Assembly (NCBI RefSeq): GCF_003807585.1
Contig: NZ_RMBX01000009.1
Location: 62,001-126,000 of the forward strand
Direction: 5' to 3'
Origin: Chitinophaga barathri
GTDB taxonomy: Bacteria; Bacteroidota; Bacteroidia; Chitinophagales; Chitinophagaceae
Length of the DNA stretch: 64,000 nucleotides
Positions 17,201 through 24,560 of this stretch are shown here, in pieces. Each line of letters begins with the position of its first letter. Within the stretch, counting starts at the first letter, position 1. The position numbers and the translations under genes were made by a program. The notes below the pieces were generated by a model, which was given only the letters and a program-made list of their open reading frames with translations, was not told where the DNA came from and ran no database searches.

Positions 17201-17545
17201 GGCGAAAGCGGTACGCCACAGCAATTCCAGCTGGACTACTGGACGCCTGAGAACACCGGCGCCAGCAGGCCCAGGCTCACACCCACACCCGGCAATAACA
17301 GCAACTTCTCCGATTTCTGGCGCGCAGACGGCAAGTTCCTGCGGGTGCGGTACATTCAGCTCGGCTACCAGCTGCCCGAAAACATCAGCAGGAAGATCAG
17401 GGCCAAATCGCTGCGCATTTATGCAAACGCGCAGAATGCCTTTACGTTCTCCAATGTAAAAGTAATAGACCCGGAAAGCGGCGGCGACCAGACCACCGTG
17501 CCCCTGCTGAAATCCTACACGCTGGGTTTAAACCTTAAATTCTAA
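14228..17545 (+). CDS. SusC-family TonB-dependent outer-membrane receptor with STN signalling domain
   Basis: 1105 residues. The long N-terminal leader (1-57, with the hydrophobic core MTAFFLLIAFLQVSANASAQ) is typical of Chitinophaga SusC proteins, so the upstream ATG is kept, though M38 is possible. Domains in order: STN (about 58-130, ITLTAKNEQLKTVLKKIAKQ), carboxypeptidase-D-like beta-sandwich (about 155-232, GRVLEAKDPPIPLIGANVTI), plug beginning with the SusC signature after DQVVVTGFGTQK (IRIRGVGTLLNAAPLVIVDG; ISVLKDAAAASMYGARAGNG), then a 22-strand-type beta-barrel ending LKSYTLGLNLKF, with the terminal Phe needed for outer-membrane insertion. It should import a glycan fragment with the SusD 11 bp downstream, and signal through STN to the adjacent FecR. 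Substrate is not evident; the closest enzymes are the divergent GH27 and GH29. Confidence 0.93.
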   Translation: MYLYCKNHNRQTSPPLNTNRCNSPIITTRRKTYRIMRMTAFFLLIAFLQVSANASAQNITLTAKNEQLKTVLKKIAKQAGLYIVYEESEMENMTPVTLQVKATPLKQVLDICFKNQPLMYNIIDKTVVVSRKKTITEVTIAPSSPVSPSHAEEIRILGRVLEAKDPPIPLIGANVTIKGSSKSVASDKDGVFEIYVPRGSTLVISMVGYKRQEYIARDEQANLIISLQQDLKVLDQVVVTGFGTQKVKNIASSVSTVNMDNVRNKPVAQLSQALQGGATGIQVSQTTGLVGGDQADIRIRGVGTLLNAAPLVIVDGVPFDMNNLDPNTIESISVLKDAAAASMYGARAGNGVILITTKRGVAGVPNIEYNGYYGIQRPQYMPDFVDAATWMEMNNAAMMNSGGNPIYSPSAIDSTRNGYDRVRFPNTNWPDLVLRESIPITQHSLLVSGGNTAARFSLALNHTMQQGHVRNSDYNRTTLRANTTVDLLKNLFIYMDIFASRSDQNQPYASNRLTTDIYRRMYTVPPNIISKFPNKADNPGYTYYGIYGESWNPVAMLEKGGKLNRSRDEALINIRPQWNIVPGLSLKAQASYRVASGLDKADQESYIFFDYFTNRTAGVNYPSVKTATLTARENYIYLGGNLDYNRDFGDHNVNAIAGYTQELRTYESWRDVAIRSLFAKAFYTYNNRYLLEAGIRRDGSSLFADGKKWGVFPSVAVGWNIDQESFFKTGFISSWKVRASYGVLGNNAIDPYLYQTTIDAGNGTETVIGNPNVTWEKVNELNIGTDMSLKPGLSLTAEWYDKKTTDMIITPQPNFTSGTGIGTGNAGAPVNIGSVRNRGTEIKLSYTKSFNKNFSFNASVGYSKNKSEVLKLTGNNQPIISGNTILYVGGSLREFYGYATQGLLQPKDISDANIMKITGQAAGDIRFLNSNGDSLINNLDRVALGNTDPTDVFFFNVGFRYKGFDFETLLSGESGAPIFYTGLNAIPLNIGGESGTPQQFQLDYWTPENTGASRPRLTPTPGNNSNFSDFWRADGKFLRVRYIQLGYQLPENISRKIRAKSLRIYANAQNAFTFSNVKVIDPESGGDQTTVPLLKSYTLGLNLKF

Positions 17546-17556
17546 ATCAACGCGAA

Positions 17557-19179
17557 ATGAAAAGAACCAATATCCATATAGCATTTGCCGCGCTGATCAC
17601 CTTCGCATCGTTCGGCTGCAAAAAAGAATTCCTGGAGCGGGACAATCCTACCGCGACCACAGACGATAAATGGTGGCGCCTGGAGTCCGACCTGCACAAT
17701 TACCTGGAAGTGATCTATAACAACCAGGTGTCGCCCGGCGCGCTGATCACCTCTTCCTCCTACCAGGCGAACTGCCGCATGCATATGTCCGGCGTTACAG
17801 ACGAATCCGTGTTCAGGGCAAACTTCGGCAGCTGGAATTCCTTCCCGCTGGGAGCCGTTACCGCTACGGACGGGTATTTGTCCAGCCTTTACCAGAACAA
17901 TTACAAAGACATCCGCAACGCTTCGCGCATCCTGGAAAACTATTCCAGGATATACATGGAAAACCCGGTGGTGAAAGAACAACGCGCGGCGGAAGCCCGT
18001 GCGCTGAGAGCCAGGGCGCATCTTACGCTGTTCCTGATGTTCGGCCCCATTCCCATCGTGGACCACAGCATTTCCCCGGCGGAATCGCAGGCCATCCCGC
18101 GCAATACGCAGGAAGAAGTAGTGGCGTTCATTGCCTCCGAGCTGGACGCGGCTGCGGAAGTACTGCCACCCACCTACCCTACCAGTGACGCGTACAGGAT
18201 ATCCAAAGGCGCGTGTTACGCGATGGAGATCCAGCTGTACCTCTCGGTGAAGAACTATCCCAAGGTGATAGAATACGCGCAGAAACTCATCGGGCTGAAT
18301 GTATATGACCTGCATTATTCCAACTCCGCCAGCGTGAACAGTTACGCGCAATTGTTCAGCTACGATGCGCTGGAAAACAAGGAACGAATCCTGTTCAGGC
18401 GCACGGGCAACTCCGGTGCGTTCTTCCGCTTCGGCCCCAAGAGCCTTTCAGGCCAGGCGGCCAACGGCCCTACCGCCGCGATGGTGAACAGTTACGAAAC
18501 GCTCCAGGGCAAAACCTTGCAGGAACTGGGTGCGGACAGCCTGCAACATTACTGGAAAGACCCGTTTTACCGCAACAACCGCGACCCGCGACTGACCGCC
18601 AGCGTGCTGGTACCGGGGCAGACCTTTGTGAACCGCCTGCTGGACCCGTTCACCGCCGGCTCCGTGGACCAGATAGGCGCCGCGCAATCTACCCAAACGG
18701 GTTTCTGGGTTAAAAAATACGTGGACCCGAGGGACGTATCGCGCAACAACAGCGGCACCCTGAACTTTATGGTGATCCGTTACGCGGAGATGTTGCTGAG
18801 TTATGTGGAAGCGCTGGTAGAGTCGGGAGACTGGCAGCACCCGGATGTGATCATTTACCTGAACAAGATCAGGAACCGTGCAGGCATGCCGAACGTGGAC
18901 GTGTCCGTATACAACTCGCAGGATAAAATGCGCGAGCTGTACCGCAGGGAACGGAAGGTGGAACTGGCCTTTGAAGGCACACGGGTATTTGATATCAGGC
19001 GGTGGAAGATCGGCGAGCAGGTGCTGACAGGACCGGCAGAGGGAGCGATCAACCCGTCCACCGGGAGGCCCGTGGTGGTGGAAACGCGGGTATTTAATCC
19101 TGCAAGGGACTATCTCTGGCCCATTCCTTTAACGGAAATCAACGGGAACCAGGCAATGAAGCAGAACCCCAACTGGTGA
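17557..19179 (+). CDS. RagB/SusD-family glycan-binding lipoprotein
   Basis: 540 residues. Signal peptide with lipobox ending SFGC (Cys21), followed by KKEF. The protein has the helical TPR-like SusD fold pattern: the NYKDIRNASRILENY and AEARALRARAHLTLFLMFGPIP segments typical of the N-terminal RagB part, and the C-terminal signature YRRERKVELAFEGTRVFDIRRWK, ending LWPIPLTEINGNQAMKQNPNW. SusD proteins lie on the cell surface as lids on their SusC barrels and capture the oligosaccharide. It starts 11 bp after the SusC stop and is followed by a strong terminator, so it closes the sigma/FecR/SusC/SusD unit. No glycosidase is carried within this unit. Confidence 0.93.
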   Translation: MKRTNIHIAFAALITFASFGCKKEFLERDNPTATTDDKWWRLESDLHNYLEVIYNNQVSPGALITSSSYQANCRMHMSGVTDESVFRANFGSWNSFPLGAVTATDGYLSSLYQNNYKDIRNASRILENYSRIYMENPVVKEQRAAEARALRARAHLTLFLMFGPIPIVDHSISPAESQAIPRNTQEEVVAFIASELDAAAEVLPPTYPTSDAYRISKGACYAMEIQLYLSVKNYPKVIEYAQKLIGLNVYDLHYSNSASVNSYAQLFSYDALENKERILFRRTGNSGAFFRFGPKSLSGQAANGPTAAMVNSYETLQGKTLQELGADSLQHYWKDPFYRNNRDPRLTASVLVPGQTFVNRLLDPFTAGSVDQIGAAQSTQTGFWVKKYVDPRDVSRNNSGTLNFMVIRYAEMLLSYVEALVESGDWQHPDVIIYLNKIRNRAGMPNVDVSVYNSQDKMRELYRRERKVELAFEGTRVFDIRRWKIGEQVLTGPAEGAINPSTGRPVVVETRVFNPARDYLWPIPLTEINGNQAMKQNPNW

Positions 19180-19197
19180 TCATACGTCACGTCAGAG

Positions 19198-19232
19198 CCG
19201 GCCGGCAGTATTTACTGCCTGGCCGGTTTTTT
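19198..19232 (+). terminator. Intrinsic terminator after SusD
   Basis: CCGGCC plus GGCAGT (19198-19209) pair with ACTGCC and GGCCGG (19214-19226, one bulged T), followed by six T. It ends the SusCD operon. Confidence 0.88.
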
Positions 19233-19340
19233 ATTGGTCCCAGCCGTTAGTTAAAACGATCACTTTAGTGCAAGGGCTCTAATATTGCGGGAGAATCTAA
19301 GACAGAACTGGCCTTGTTTGAGGTGTTGTTGTGAAAAGGT

Positions 19341-19476
19341 CGTCATTGCGAGGAGCTGCGGGGATTTGTGCAGGAGCCGCGACGACGCAATCTCCATATC
19401 CTGGAGTACGTCACCTCAATGCAGGAGATTGCTTCGTCGCCCCTCCCACTTGGCTCAACTGCTCCTCGCAATGACG
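19341..19476. repeat. Nested palindromic repeat element (CATTGCGAGGAG type)
   Basis: 136 bp with two nested inverted repeats. The outer arms are a perfect 16-bp pair, CGTCATTGCGAGGAGC (19341-19356) and its complement at 19461-19476. The inner arms, GCGACGACGCAATCTCC (19379-19395) and 19424-19440, match at 16 of 17 positions. The motif 'cattgcgaggag ... gcaatctcc' is, from memory, a dispersed intergenic repeat seen in several bacterial phyla. No open frame in it is credible. It lies between the SusD terminator and the GAF gene. Confidence 0.8.
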
Positions 19477-19530
19477 GGCTTTACGCCAGCTTGGGGCACT
19501 AATGTTGAGGATCAGCAGCGCCGTATAGCA

Positions 19531-20232
19531 CTACTCCGCACCACCGCCCTGGTGGAAGTATTGCCCTATTTCCGCCGCGATGGATTCTCCTTCCCTTATC
19601 TGCCAGTGTTTAAAGGGTTGGGCGGAATGCACGGAAAGCACGCCGATGATGTTGTTGTTGCCCATAATGGGAACAGACATCACCGAGCGGAAACCGGCGT
19701 TCACCGCCACGTTCCGGTGGGCGGCAAATGAATCTTCTTCCAGTACGTCGGGAATGACGATTGCCTGTACCTGCCTCAGCGCATTGCCGCAGGCGGAGCC
19801 GCCGCATGCGGTCACGGTTTTAAAGTGCTCCAGGAACTCGTCCCCGAAACCTTTCTGCGCCGCGATCCACAAGGTTTGTGTAGATCTGTCCAGCAGCTGG
19901 ATATTCCCGAAATCAGCATGGTCTACGCGCATGGCCCGCTCCAGGAAAATTTCCAGCACTTCCTGCTTTAGCTGCGTTGTACTGCTGATGGCTTTTCCTG
20001 CGTGCTCGCTGAGCAGCGTGGGCGTTTCGCTGTCCGCATGTACCCAGCGGTCTTTTTCCAGCCTGATCTCTATGGTAGGAAGTTTTAAAGGGTTGCCGCC
20101 GCGGTGCGACCTGAAATTGTAAACGAGATAAACACCGTTGCCGGTATTGTGCATTACTTCAGCCTTGACGAATATAAATGTATCGCTGTCCAGCGGGTAG
20201 TTAAAAGAGATTACGCAATGACCATTGATCAT
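19531..20232 (-). CDS. GAF-domain sensory protein
   Basis: 233 residues, no signal peptide. Residues about 88-228 form a GAF domain: LKQEVLEIFLERAMRVDHADFGNIQLLD, TQTLWIAAQKGFGDEFLEHF, CGNALRQVQAIVIPDVLEED, and the terminal strand GFRSVMSVPIMGNNNIIGVLSVHS. This GAF subtype, with an SACGxAL-like loop, is common in Bacteroidota histidine kinases and stand-alone sensors. The N-terminal 75 residues (ISFNYPLDSDTFIFVKAE, NPLKLPTIEIRLEKDRW) are beta-rich and not recognised. No kinase, cyclase or DNA-binding output domain is present, so the output must be through another protein. It is transcribed alone on the minus strand, diverging from the GH172 gene. Confidence 0.78.
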   Translation of the reverse strand: MINGHCVISFNYPLDSDTFIFVKAEVMHNTGNGVYLVYNFRSHRGGNPLKLPTIEIRLEKDRWVHADSETPTLLSEHAGKAISSTTQLKQEVLEIFLERAMRVDHADFGNIQLLDRSTQTLWIAAQKGFGDEFLEHFKTVTACGGSACGNALRQVQAIVIPDVLEEDSFAAHRNVAVNAGFRSVMSVPIMGNNNIIGVLSVHSAQPFKHWQIREGESIAAEIGQYFHQGGGAE

Positions 20233-20396
20233 ATAAAGAGTTCACCGGTTTTGCTAAAGATATGGATTTCCGGCAATGTTAGGATATCCACAGCAAATAT
20301 GCTGACAGTCTTCCGCCAGCCCCCTCTTTCCCCGCCAGCAGCAGGTTAAATAGTTGCGTTCTCATAACCATTAGATGATCCGATATAAATTTTCCA

Positions 20397-20413
20397 CAAT
20401 ATTTTCTATATTG
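20397..20413. promoter_or_regulatory. Operator-like inverted repeat upstream of the GH172 gene
   Basis: CAATAT and ATATTG separated by TTTCT, in the 293-bp region between the divergent GAF and GH172 genes. It lies about 110 bp before the GH172 start. The 6-5-6 symmetry suits a dimeric regulator, but this is only a shape match in AT-rich DNA. Nothing else definite is visible in this region. Confidence 0.35.
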
Positions 20414-20525
20414 TTAAGGAATCCACCCTTCATTTTACCCGGGACCACGTGCGAATACAGTAACAGGGATGCCACTGCTCAATCGATATTGCATCATGTA
20501 ACCAATTAACCAATTATAAACCCGT

Positions 20526-21659
20526 ATGAAAAAACTGCTCTTCCTCTCACTGATATGCATAGGCCACATGGCCCTTGCACAGCAACCGTTCAACGGCCTG
20601 GATATGAACCTGGGCAATCTTTCCCGGCTTTCAGACGCCAAAACCCGCTCCATCAGCCCTGAAAACTTCAGCGGCGAACCCGGCAAAGGCGGCATGGCCA
20701 CGCTGGAACAGGGCAATGCCAAAAATGCCGCCCGCGACCTGGAGCAGGGCTGGAAAGTAAATCCCTACATTCACATAGAACCGGGCAAAACCTATACCCT
20801 CGCCGAGATCACCGGCCCAGGCGCGATCCAGCACATCTGGATGACGCCCACCGGCAACTGGCGTTATTCCATCCTCCGCTTTTACTGGGACGATGAAACC
20901 ACCCCTTCCGTGGAAGTGCCCGTGGGCGATTTCTTTGGGATGGGATGGGGTGAATACGCGCAAATGAACTCCCTGGCCGTAACCGTCAACCCCGGTAGCG
21001 CGTTTAACTGCTACTGGTCCATGCCCTTCCGCAAAAAATGTAAGATCACTATGGAAAACATCAATACAGAACGGATGACGCTGTACTACCAGGTGGACTA
21101 CACGCTCACCTCCGTGCCGGAAGACGCAGGGTATTTCCACGCACAGTTCCGCCGGAACAATCCCGTAAAAGGCGCTGAATTCACCATGATAGACGGCGTG
21201 AAAGGCAAAGGGCAATACGTGGGCACTTATATGGCCTGGGGCGTGAATAATAACGGCTGGTGGGGCGAAGGCGAGATCAAGTTCTTCATGGACGGGGACA
21301 ATAAATTCCCTACCATTTGCGGCACCGGTACGGAAGATTATTTCTGCGGCAGTTACAACTTTGACAACAAAGGAAAATACCAGGAATTCTCCACACCCTA
21401 CGCCGGCCTGCACCAGGTAATACGGCCGGACGGGCTGTATAAATCACAGCAGCGTTTCGGTCTGTACCGCTGGCATATCATGGACCCTGTTCGTTTTGAA
21501 AAGGAACTGAAGATCACCATACAGGACCTGGGCTGGAGAAGCGGCGGGCGTTATCTTCCGCAGCAATCGGACATCAGCAGCGTCGTGTACTGGTACCAGC
21601 GCGAGCCGCATGCGCCCTTCCCCAAACTGCAGGCGAAGAACGAACTGGAGGTGAATTAA
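20526..21659 (+). CDS. GH172 (DUF2961) glycoside hydrolase, exported
   Basis: 377 residues with a signal peptide (MKKLLFLSLICIGHMALAQ). It matches the DUF2961 family, now GH172: RSISPENFSGEPGKGG (41-56), ITGPGAIQHIWMT (95-107), RFYWDDETTPSVEVPVGDFFG (118-138, acidic and aromatic core) and the signature CGTGTEDYFCGSYNF (265-279), whose Glu270 lies at the position of a catalytic glutamate in this family. Characterised members act on alpha-D-fructofuranosides, difructose dianhydrides or D-arabinofuranan, and some form ring oligomers. Which of these applies here cannot be told. The gene appears monocistronic: a GAF gene diverges from it and the CLC gene converges on it. Confidence 0.88.
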   Translation: MKKLLFLSLICIGHMALAQQPFNGLDMNLGNLSRLSDAKTRSISPENFSGEPGKGGMATLEQGNAKNAARDLEQGWKVNPYIHIEPGKTYTLAEITGPGAIQHIWMTPTGNWRYSILRFYWDDETTPSVEVPVGDFFGMGWGEYAQMNSLAVTVNPGSAFNCYWSMPFRKKCKITMENINTERMTLYYQVDYTLTSVPEDAGYFHAQFRRNNPVKGAEFTMIDGVKGKGQYVGTYMAWGVNNNGWWGEGEIKFFMDGDNKFPTICGTGTEDYFCGSYNFDNKGKYQEFSTPYAGLHQVIRPDGLYKSQQRFGLYRWHIMDPVRFEKELKITIQDLGWRSGGRYLPQQSDISSVVYWYQREPHAPFPKLQAKNELEVN

Positions 21660-21668
21660 AAATCACAA

Positions 21669-21712
21669 AGCCGGGTTAACCTTCCGGGCTATGAACCGGA
21701 GGTTAACCGGCT
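21669..21712. terminator. Likely hairpin between convergent GH172 and CLC genes
   Basis: The left arm (21669-21687, AGCCGGGTTAACCTTCCGG) pairs with CCGGAGGTTAACCGGCT (21696-21712) with two single-base bulges and an 8-nt loop. No long T-run follows, so it may end transcripts less cleanly than the other terminators. Confidence 0.6.
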
Positions 21713-21742
21713 ACCTGTCACACTTGAACCATTCTTTATATT

Positions 21743-23587
21743 TTATTTCCCCAGCCACTTCCTGCTGCTGACGATCAGTTTGTTCCGTTGTCTTTTTACC
21801 GAAATAGCCTGCTGGTGCTGCTCCGCGGCATTGCGGCGTTTATTGTATGCGGCGAACACCTGCGCGGCGGTGAGCAGCCCCACTATTCTCGACCTGTTAT
21901 CTTTCTGCAATACCGGAAGGTATTCCAGCCCGTGACGGTCCATCAGCTGAACGGCGGTATCCAGGCTACTTTCAGGGTATACCCATGTGGCCTGCGGAGA
22001 TACCAGCGAAGCGATATTGTCTTCACCGGGCGCCTGGAACAGCTGGTGCAGGCCCACGATGCCGGCAAAACGCCGTTCGCTGTCTTCCACAACCAGCGGT
22101 TGCTGCGGGCCATCCGCCGCCTGCACGCGCTTTTTCACCTGCGAAATATTATCCTCCGGCAATACCGTCAGGAAGGTAAAAGACATACCATCCGCTACGC
22201 GCATCGTGCGCATCATATCCGGCTCGTAAGCATCCGGCGTGCTGATGCCGCGGCGGCGGATCTTCTCCGTCATGATCGAGCCTTTCATCATAAAAAACGA
22301 TACAAAGTAAGAAGCCGTACAGGCGCCCAGCAGCGGCAGCAATCCATGGGACTGCATGGTGGTTTCCAGTGCGAACACAATGGACGTGAGCAGCGCGCGC
22401 GCCGCGCCGGCAAACATGGCCGCCATTCCGATCAATGCACAGGTGGGCAGGCTGATGCCGCTTTGCGGGAAAAAATACAGGACCAGCATACCCAGGCCAA
22501 GGCCCGTGGCCCCTCCTATCGTGAGCAAAGGGGCCAGTGTGCCACCCGAAGTACCGCTGCCCAATGACACAGACCAGGAGATAAATTTCAGAAAACATAA
22601 TCCCAGTACCAGTTGCAGCGGGACGGATCCCGTCAGCAGGTCCGAAATATTATTGTAGCCTACGCCTAAAGTATACGGTGCAAAATAACCCGTGACACCA
22701 ATGGCGATGGCGCCGATAGCGGGCCACCACATCCAGTGAACGGGCAGGTGTTCGAAGAGGTCTTCTATCAGGTAAATGCTTTTGGAGATCAAAGCGGAAA
22801 ACACGCCTATTACCGCGCCCATGCCGGTGTACCAGATGAGCGCGCCATAGGTGGGCGCCTGTATATCCGGCATCGCAAATACCGGCGCGGTGCCGAACAG
22901 CAGCAGGTGCATGGCCGCGCCTGTGGCACAGGCAAGCGCCACGGGGATCACCGAGCGCGGGGAAAATTCAAACAACAACAGTTCGATAGCCAGCAACACT
23001 GCCGCCACCGGCGTTCCGAAAATGGCGGACATGCCCGCTGTGGCGCCCGCCGTGAGCATTACTTTCCGTTCATTGGGCGATATCCGCATGATCTGCCCCG
23101 CAAAAGAACCGAAAGCCCCGCCGGTGGAAATGATCGGGCCTTCCGCGCCAAACGGGCCGCCGGTGCCAATGGATATCGCGGCGGACAGTGGCTTCAATAA
23201 AGTAATGATCGGTTTGATGCGGCTCTCGTTCGTCAGCACCTGCTCCATGGCTTCAGGAATGCCATGCCCCCTGATGGCGGGCGAGCCCAGCTTTGCCATC
23301 ACGCCTACAATCAAGCCGCCGATAACAGGCACCACCAGTACCCAGAGGCCCAGCGTATTGTGCGCGGGGCTGGATTCATGAAAGGAAAATGTGCCGTAAA
23401 AAGCCAGGTTGGTGATCAGGCTGATGAGCGCTACCAGCAGCTTTGCGATAAAGCCGATGATCACCGCGTTTAATACAGCCTGTATGCCCAGGAATAATAC
23501 TCTCCTGGAAACGGGCCTTTCCTGCCCGGGTTGTTGCCCTTCATTCAGTAAGTCGTCCAGCGAGGGGGCAACCGGTATTTTGTCCAT
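21743..23587 (-). CDS. CLC-family chloride channel/antiporter with C-terminal CBS domain pair
   Basis: 614 residues from the ATG at 23587 (MDKIPVAPSLDDLL); a TTG codon at 23638 would add 17 residues. The membrane part shows the CLC ion-path motifs in modified form: RGHGIPEAM (GSGIP loop, Ser replaced by His), GTGGPFGAEGP (GREGP loop, gating glutamate kept) and SGGTLAPLL (GxFxP loop, Phe replaced by Leu). A glutamate at the gate position is compatible with either channel or H+-coupled exchange. Residues from about 475 hold two CBS motifs (ISQVKKRVQAADGPQQPLVV and LDTAVQLMDRHGLEYLPVLQ), which usually bind adenine nucleotides and regulate gating. The tail is basic. A Crp-like regulator gene diverges upstream; direct control is possible but unproven. 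Confidence 0.88.
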   Translation of the reverse strand: MDKIPVAPSLDDLLNEGQQPGQERPVSRRVLFLGIQAVLNAVIIGFIAKLLVALISLITNLAFYGTFSFHESSPAHNTLGLWVLVVPVIGGLIVGVMAKLGSPAIRGHGIPEAMEQVLTNESRIKPIITLLKPLSAAISIGTGGPFGAEGPIISTGGAFGSFAGQIMRISPNERKVMLTAGATAGMSAIFGTPVAAVLLAIELLLFEFSPRSVIPVALACATGAAMHLLLFGTAPVFAMPDIQAPTYGALIWYTGMGAVIGVFSALISKSIYLIEDLFEHLPVHWMWWPAIGAIAIGVTGYFAPYTLGVGYNNISDLLTGSVPLQLVLGLCFLKFISWSVSLGSGTSGGTLAPLLTIGGATGLGLGMLVLYFFPQSGISLPTCALIGMAAMFAGAARALLTSIVFALETTMQSHGLLPLLGACTASYFVSFFMMKGSIMTEKIRRRGISTPDAYEPDMMRTMRVADGMSFTFLTVLPEDNISQVKKRVQAADGPQQPLVVEDSERRFAGIVGLHQLFQAPGEDNIASLVSPQATWVYPESSLDTAVQLMDRHGLEYLPVLQKDNRSRIVGLLTAAQVFAAYNKRRNAAEQHQQAISVKRQRNKLIVSSRKWLGK

Positions 23588-23695
23588 ATCAGATCGGGAT
23601 ATTTCCTGCAAATATATTGCCTTGGCAATATTATTCAATGATATTTATCAATTCATACAATAATTATATTGTTTAGGCAATTAATTTATTTCCGC

Positions 23696-23703
23696 TAATT
23701 TTG
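23696..23703 (+). promoter_or_regulatory. -7 box TAATTTTG five bases before a start codon (probable leaderless promoter)
   Basis: Exact TAnnTTTG match. Only CGCCC separates it from the ATG at 23709, so transcription should begin at or next to the ATG. A TTG at 23669 lies 24 bp upstream of the box, slightly further than the usual -33 spacing. Confidence 0.6.
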
Positions 23704-23708
23704 CGCCC

Positions 23709-24377
23709 ATGAACCATCACCCGCACTGTTTCCTCCACGAGCATTGCCTGCCCGAATGGAAAGCGGCCATCGCTAGCAACGCCCGGCCGACCAGCTTTAA
23801 AAAGGGGGCGGTCGTGTTCCGCGAGGGCGACCCGGTGGAAGGATTTTATTTTATCCATACCGGCAAAGTGAAAGTGCATAAACAGTGGGGGGAAGAAGGT
23901 AAAGACCTGATCCTCAAATTTGCGGGGGAAGGGAACCTGCTGGGGCATCGCGGGCTGGTGTCCGGCGATGTGTACCCTGTGTCCGCCACGGTGGTGGAGC
24001 CGGTGGAAGCCTGTTTTATTACGCCCGAATTTTTCCAGGCTACCATGCTGGTGAATCACCAGCTGGCTTACCGCATGATACTCCTGTATGCGGATGAACT
24101 GCAACAGGCGGAACAGTCCATGCGGGACATGGTGCATATGAACGTAAAAAGCCGTATTGCAAAAAGCCTGCTGAAGCTGGAAGAGATCTTCGGGAAAGAT
24201 GAGGAAGGATATATCAACGGCGGCCTGAGCCGCCAGGATGTGGCGTCCTATGCGGGCACTACTTATGAAACGCTTTTTAAAACCATCAATGAATGGGCGG
24301 CGGAAGGCATTGTTGCTTCAGCCGGTAAACAACTGGCTATCCTGCATACGAAGAAACTCAGGAAGCTCATACAGTAA
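23709..24377 (+). CDS. Crp/Fnr-family transcriptional regulator
   Basis: 222 residues. The N-terminal cyclic-nucleotide-binding-type beta-roll spans about 25-120 (FKKGAVVFREGDPVEGFYFIHTGKVKVH, FAGEGNLLGHRGLVSG), a long dimer helix about 115-150 (QLAYRMILLYADELQQAEQSM), and the winged-helix DNA-binding domain the C-terminal 70 residues (GGLSRQDVASYAGTTYETLFKTINEWAAEGIV). The recognition helix reads TYETLFKTINEW. No cysteine cluster of the Fnr type is present, and the phosphate-binding RxS/T loop of cAMP-binding Crp is not obvious, so the ligand is unknown. Bacteroidota Crp-like proteins often act on energy or stress genes. It diverges from the CLC gene over a short gap. Confidence 0.87.
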   Translation: MNHHPHCFLHEHCLPEWKAAIASNARPTSFKKGAVVFREGDPVEGFYFIHTGKVKVHKQWGEEGKDLILKFAGEGNLLGHRGLVSGDVYPVSATVVEPVEACFITPEFFQATMLVNHQLAYRMILLYADELQQAEQSMRDMVHMNVKSRIAKSLLKLEEIFGKDEEGYINGGLSRQDVASYAGTTYETLFKTINEWAAEGIVASAGKQLAILHTKKLRKLIQ

Positions 24378-24462
24378 GTTGATGTTTTCCCTGCCTGAAA
24401 CCGTTTCGCGTAAGAAGCAGGATCATCCATCGAAAATGATGGTATATTCTCCCCTACTCAAA

Positions 24463-24492
24463 GTATACGATACGTATAGGATACGTATACGA
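24463..24492. promoter_or_regulatory. Phased direct repeats, operator-like
   Basis: GTATACGA occurs at 24463-24470 and 24485-24492 (22 bp apart), and GATACGTATA at 24469-24478 and 24480-24489 (11 bp apart). The half-sites are themselves near-palindromic (ATACGTAT). The site lies between the ends of the convergent crp-like and GH30-like genes, an unusual place for an operator. Confidence 0.45.
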
Positions 24493-24560
24493 GAGGTATA
24501 GGAGAGCGCCCGGGAAGGCCCGGTAAAATAGTACCGGGATGACCTCTTTACAAGCCTGAG

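Noticed and set aside
19285..19731. 148-residue plus-strand open frame
   Set aside because: It runs through the palindromic repeat and then antisense into the GAF gene; composition is cysteine- and arginine-rich with no domain.
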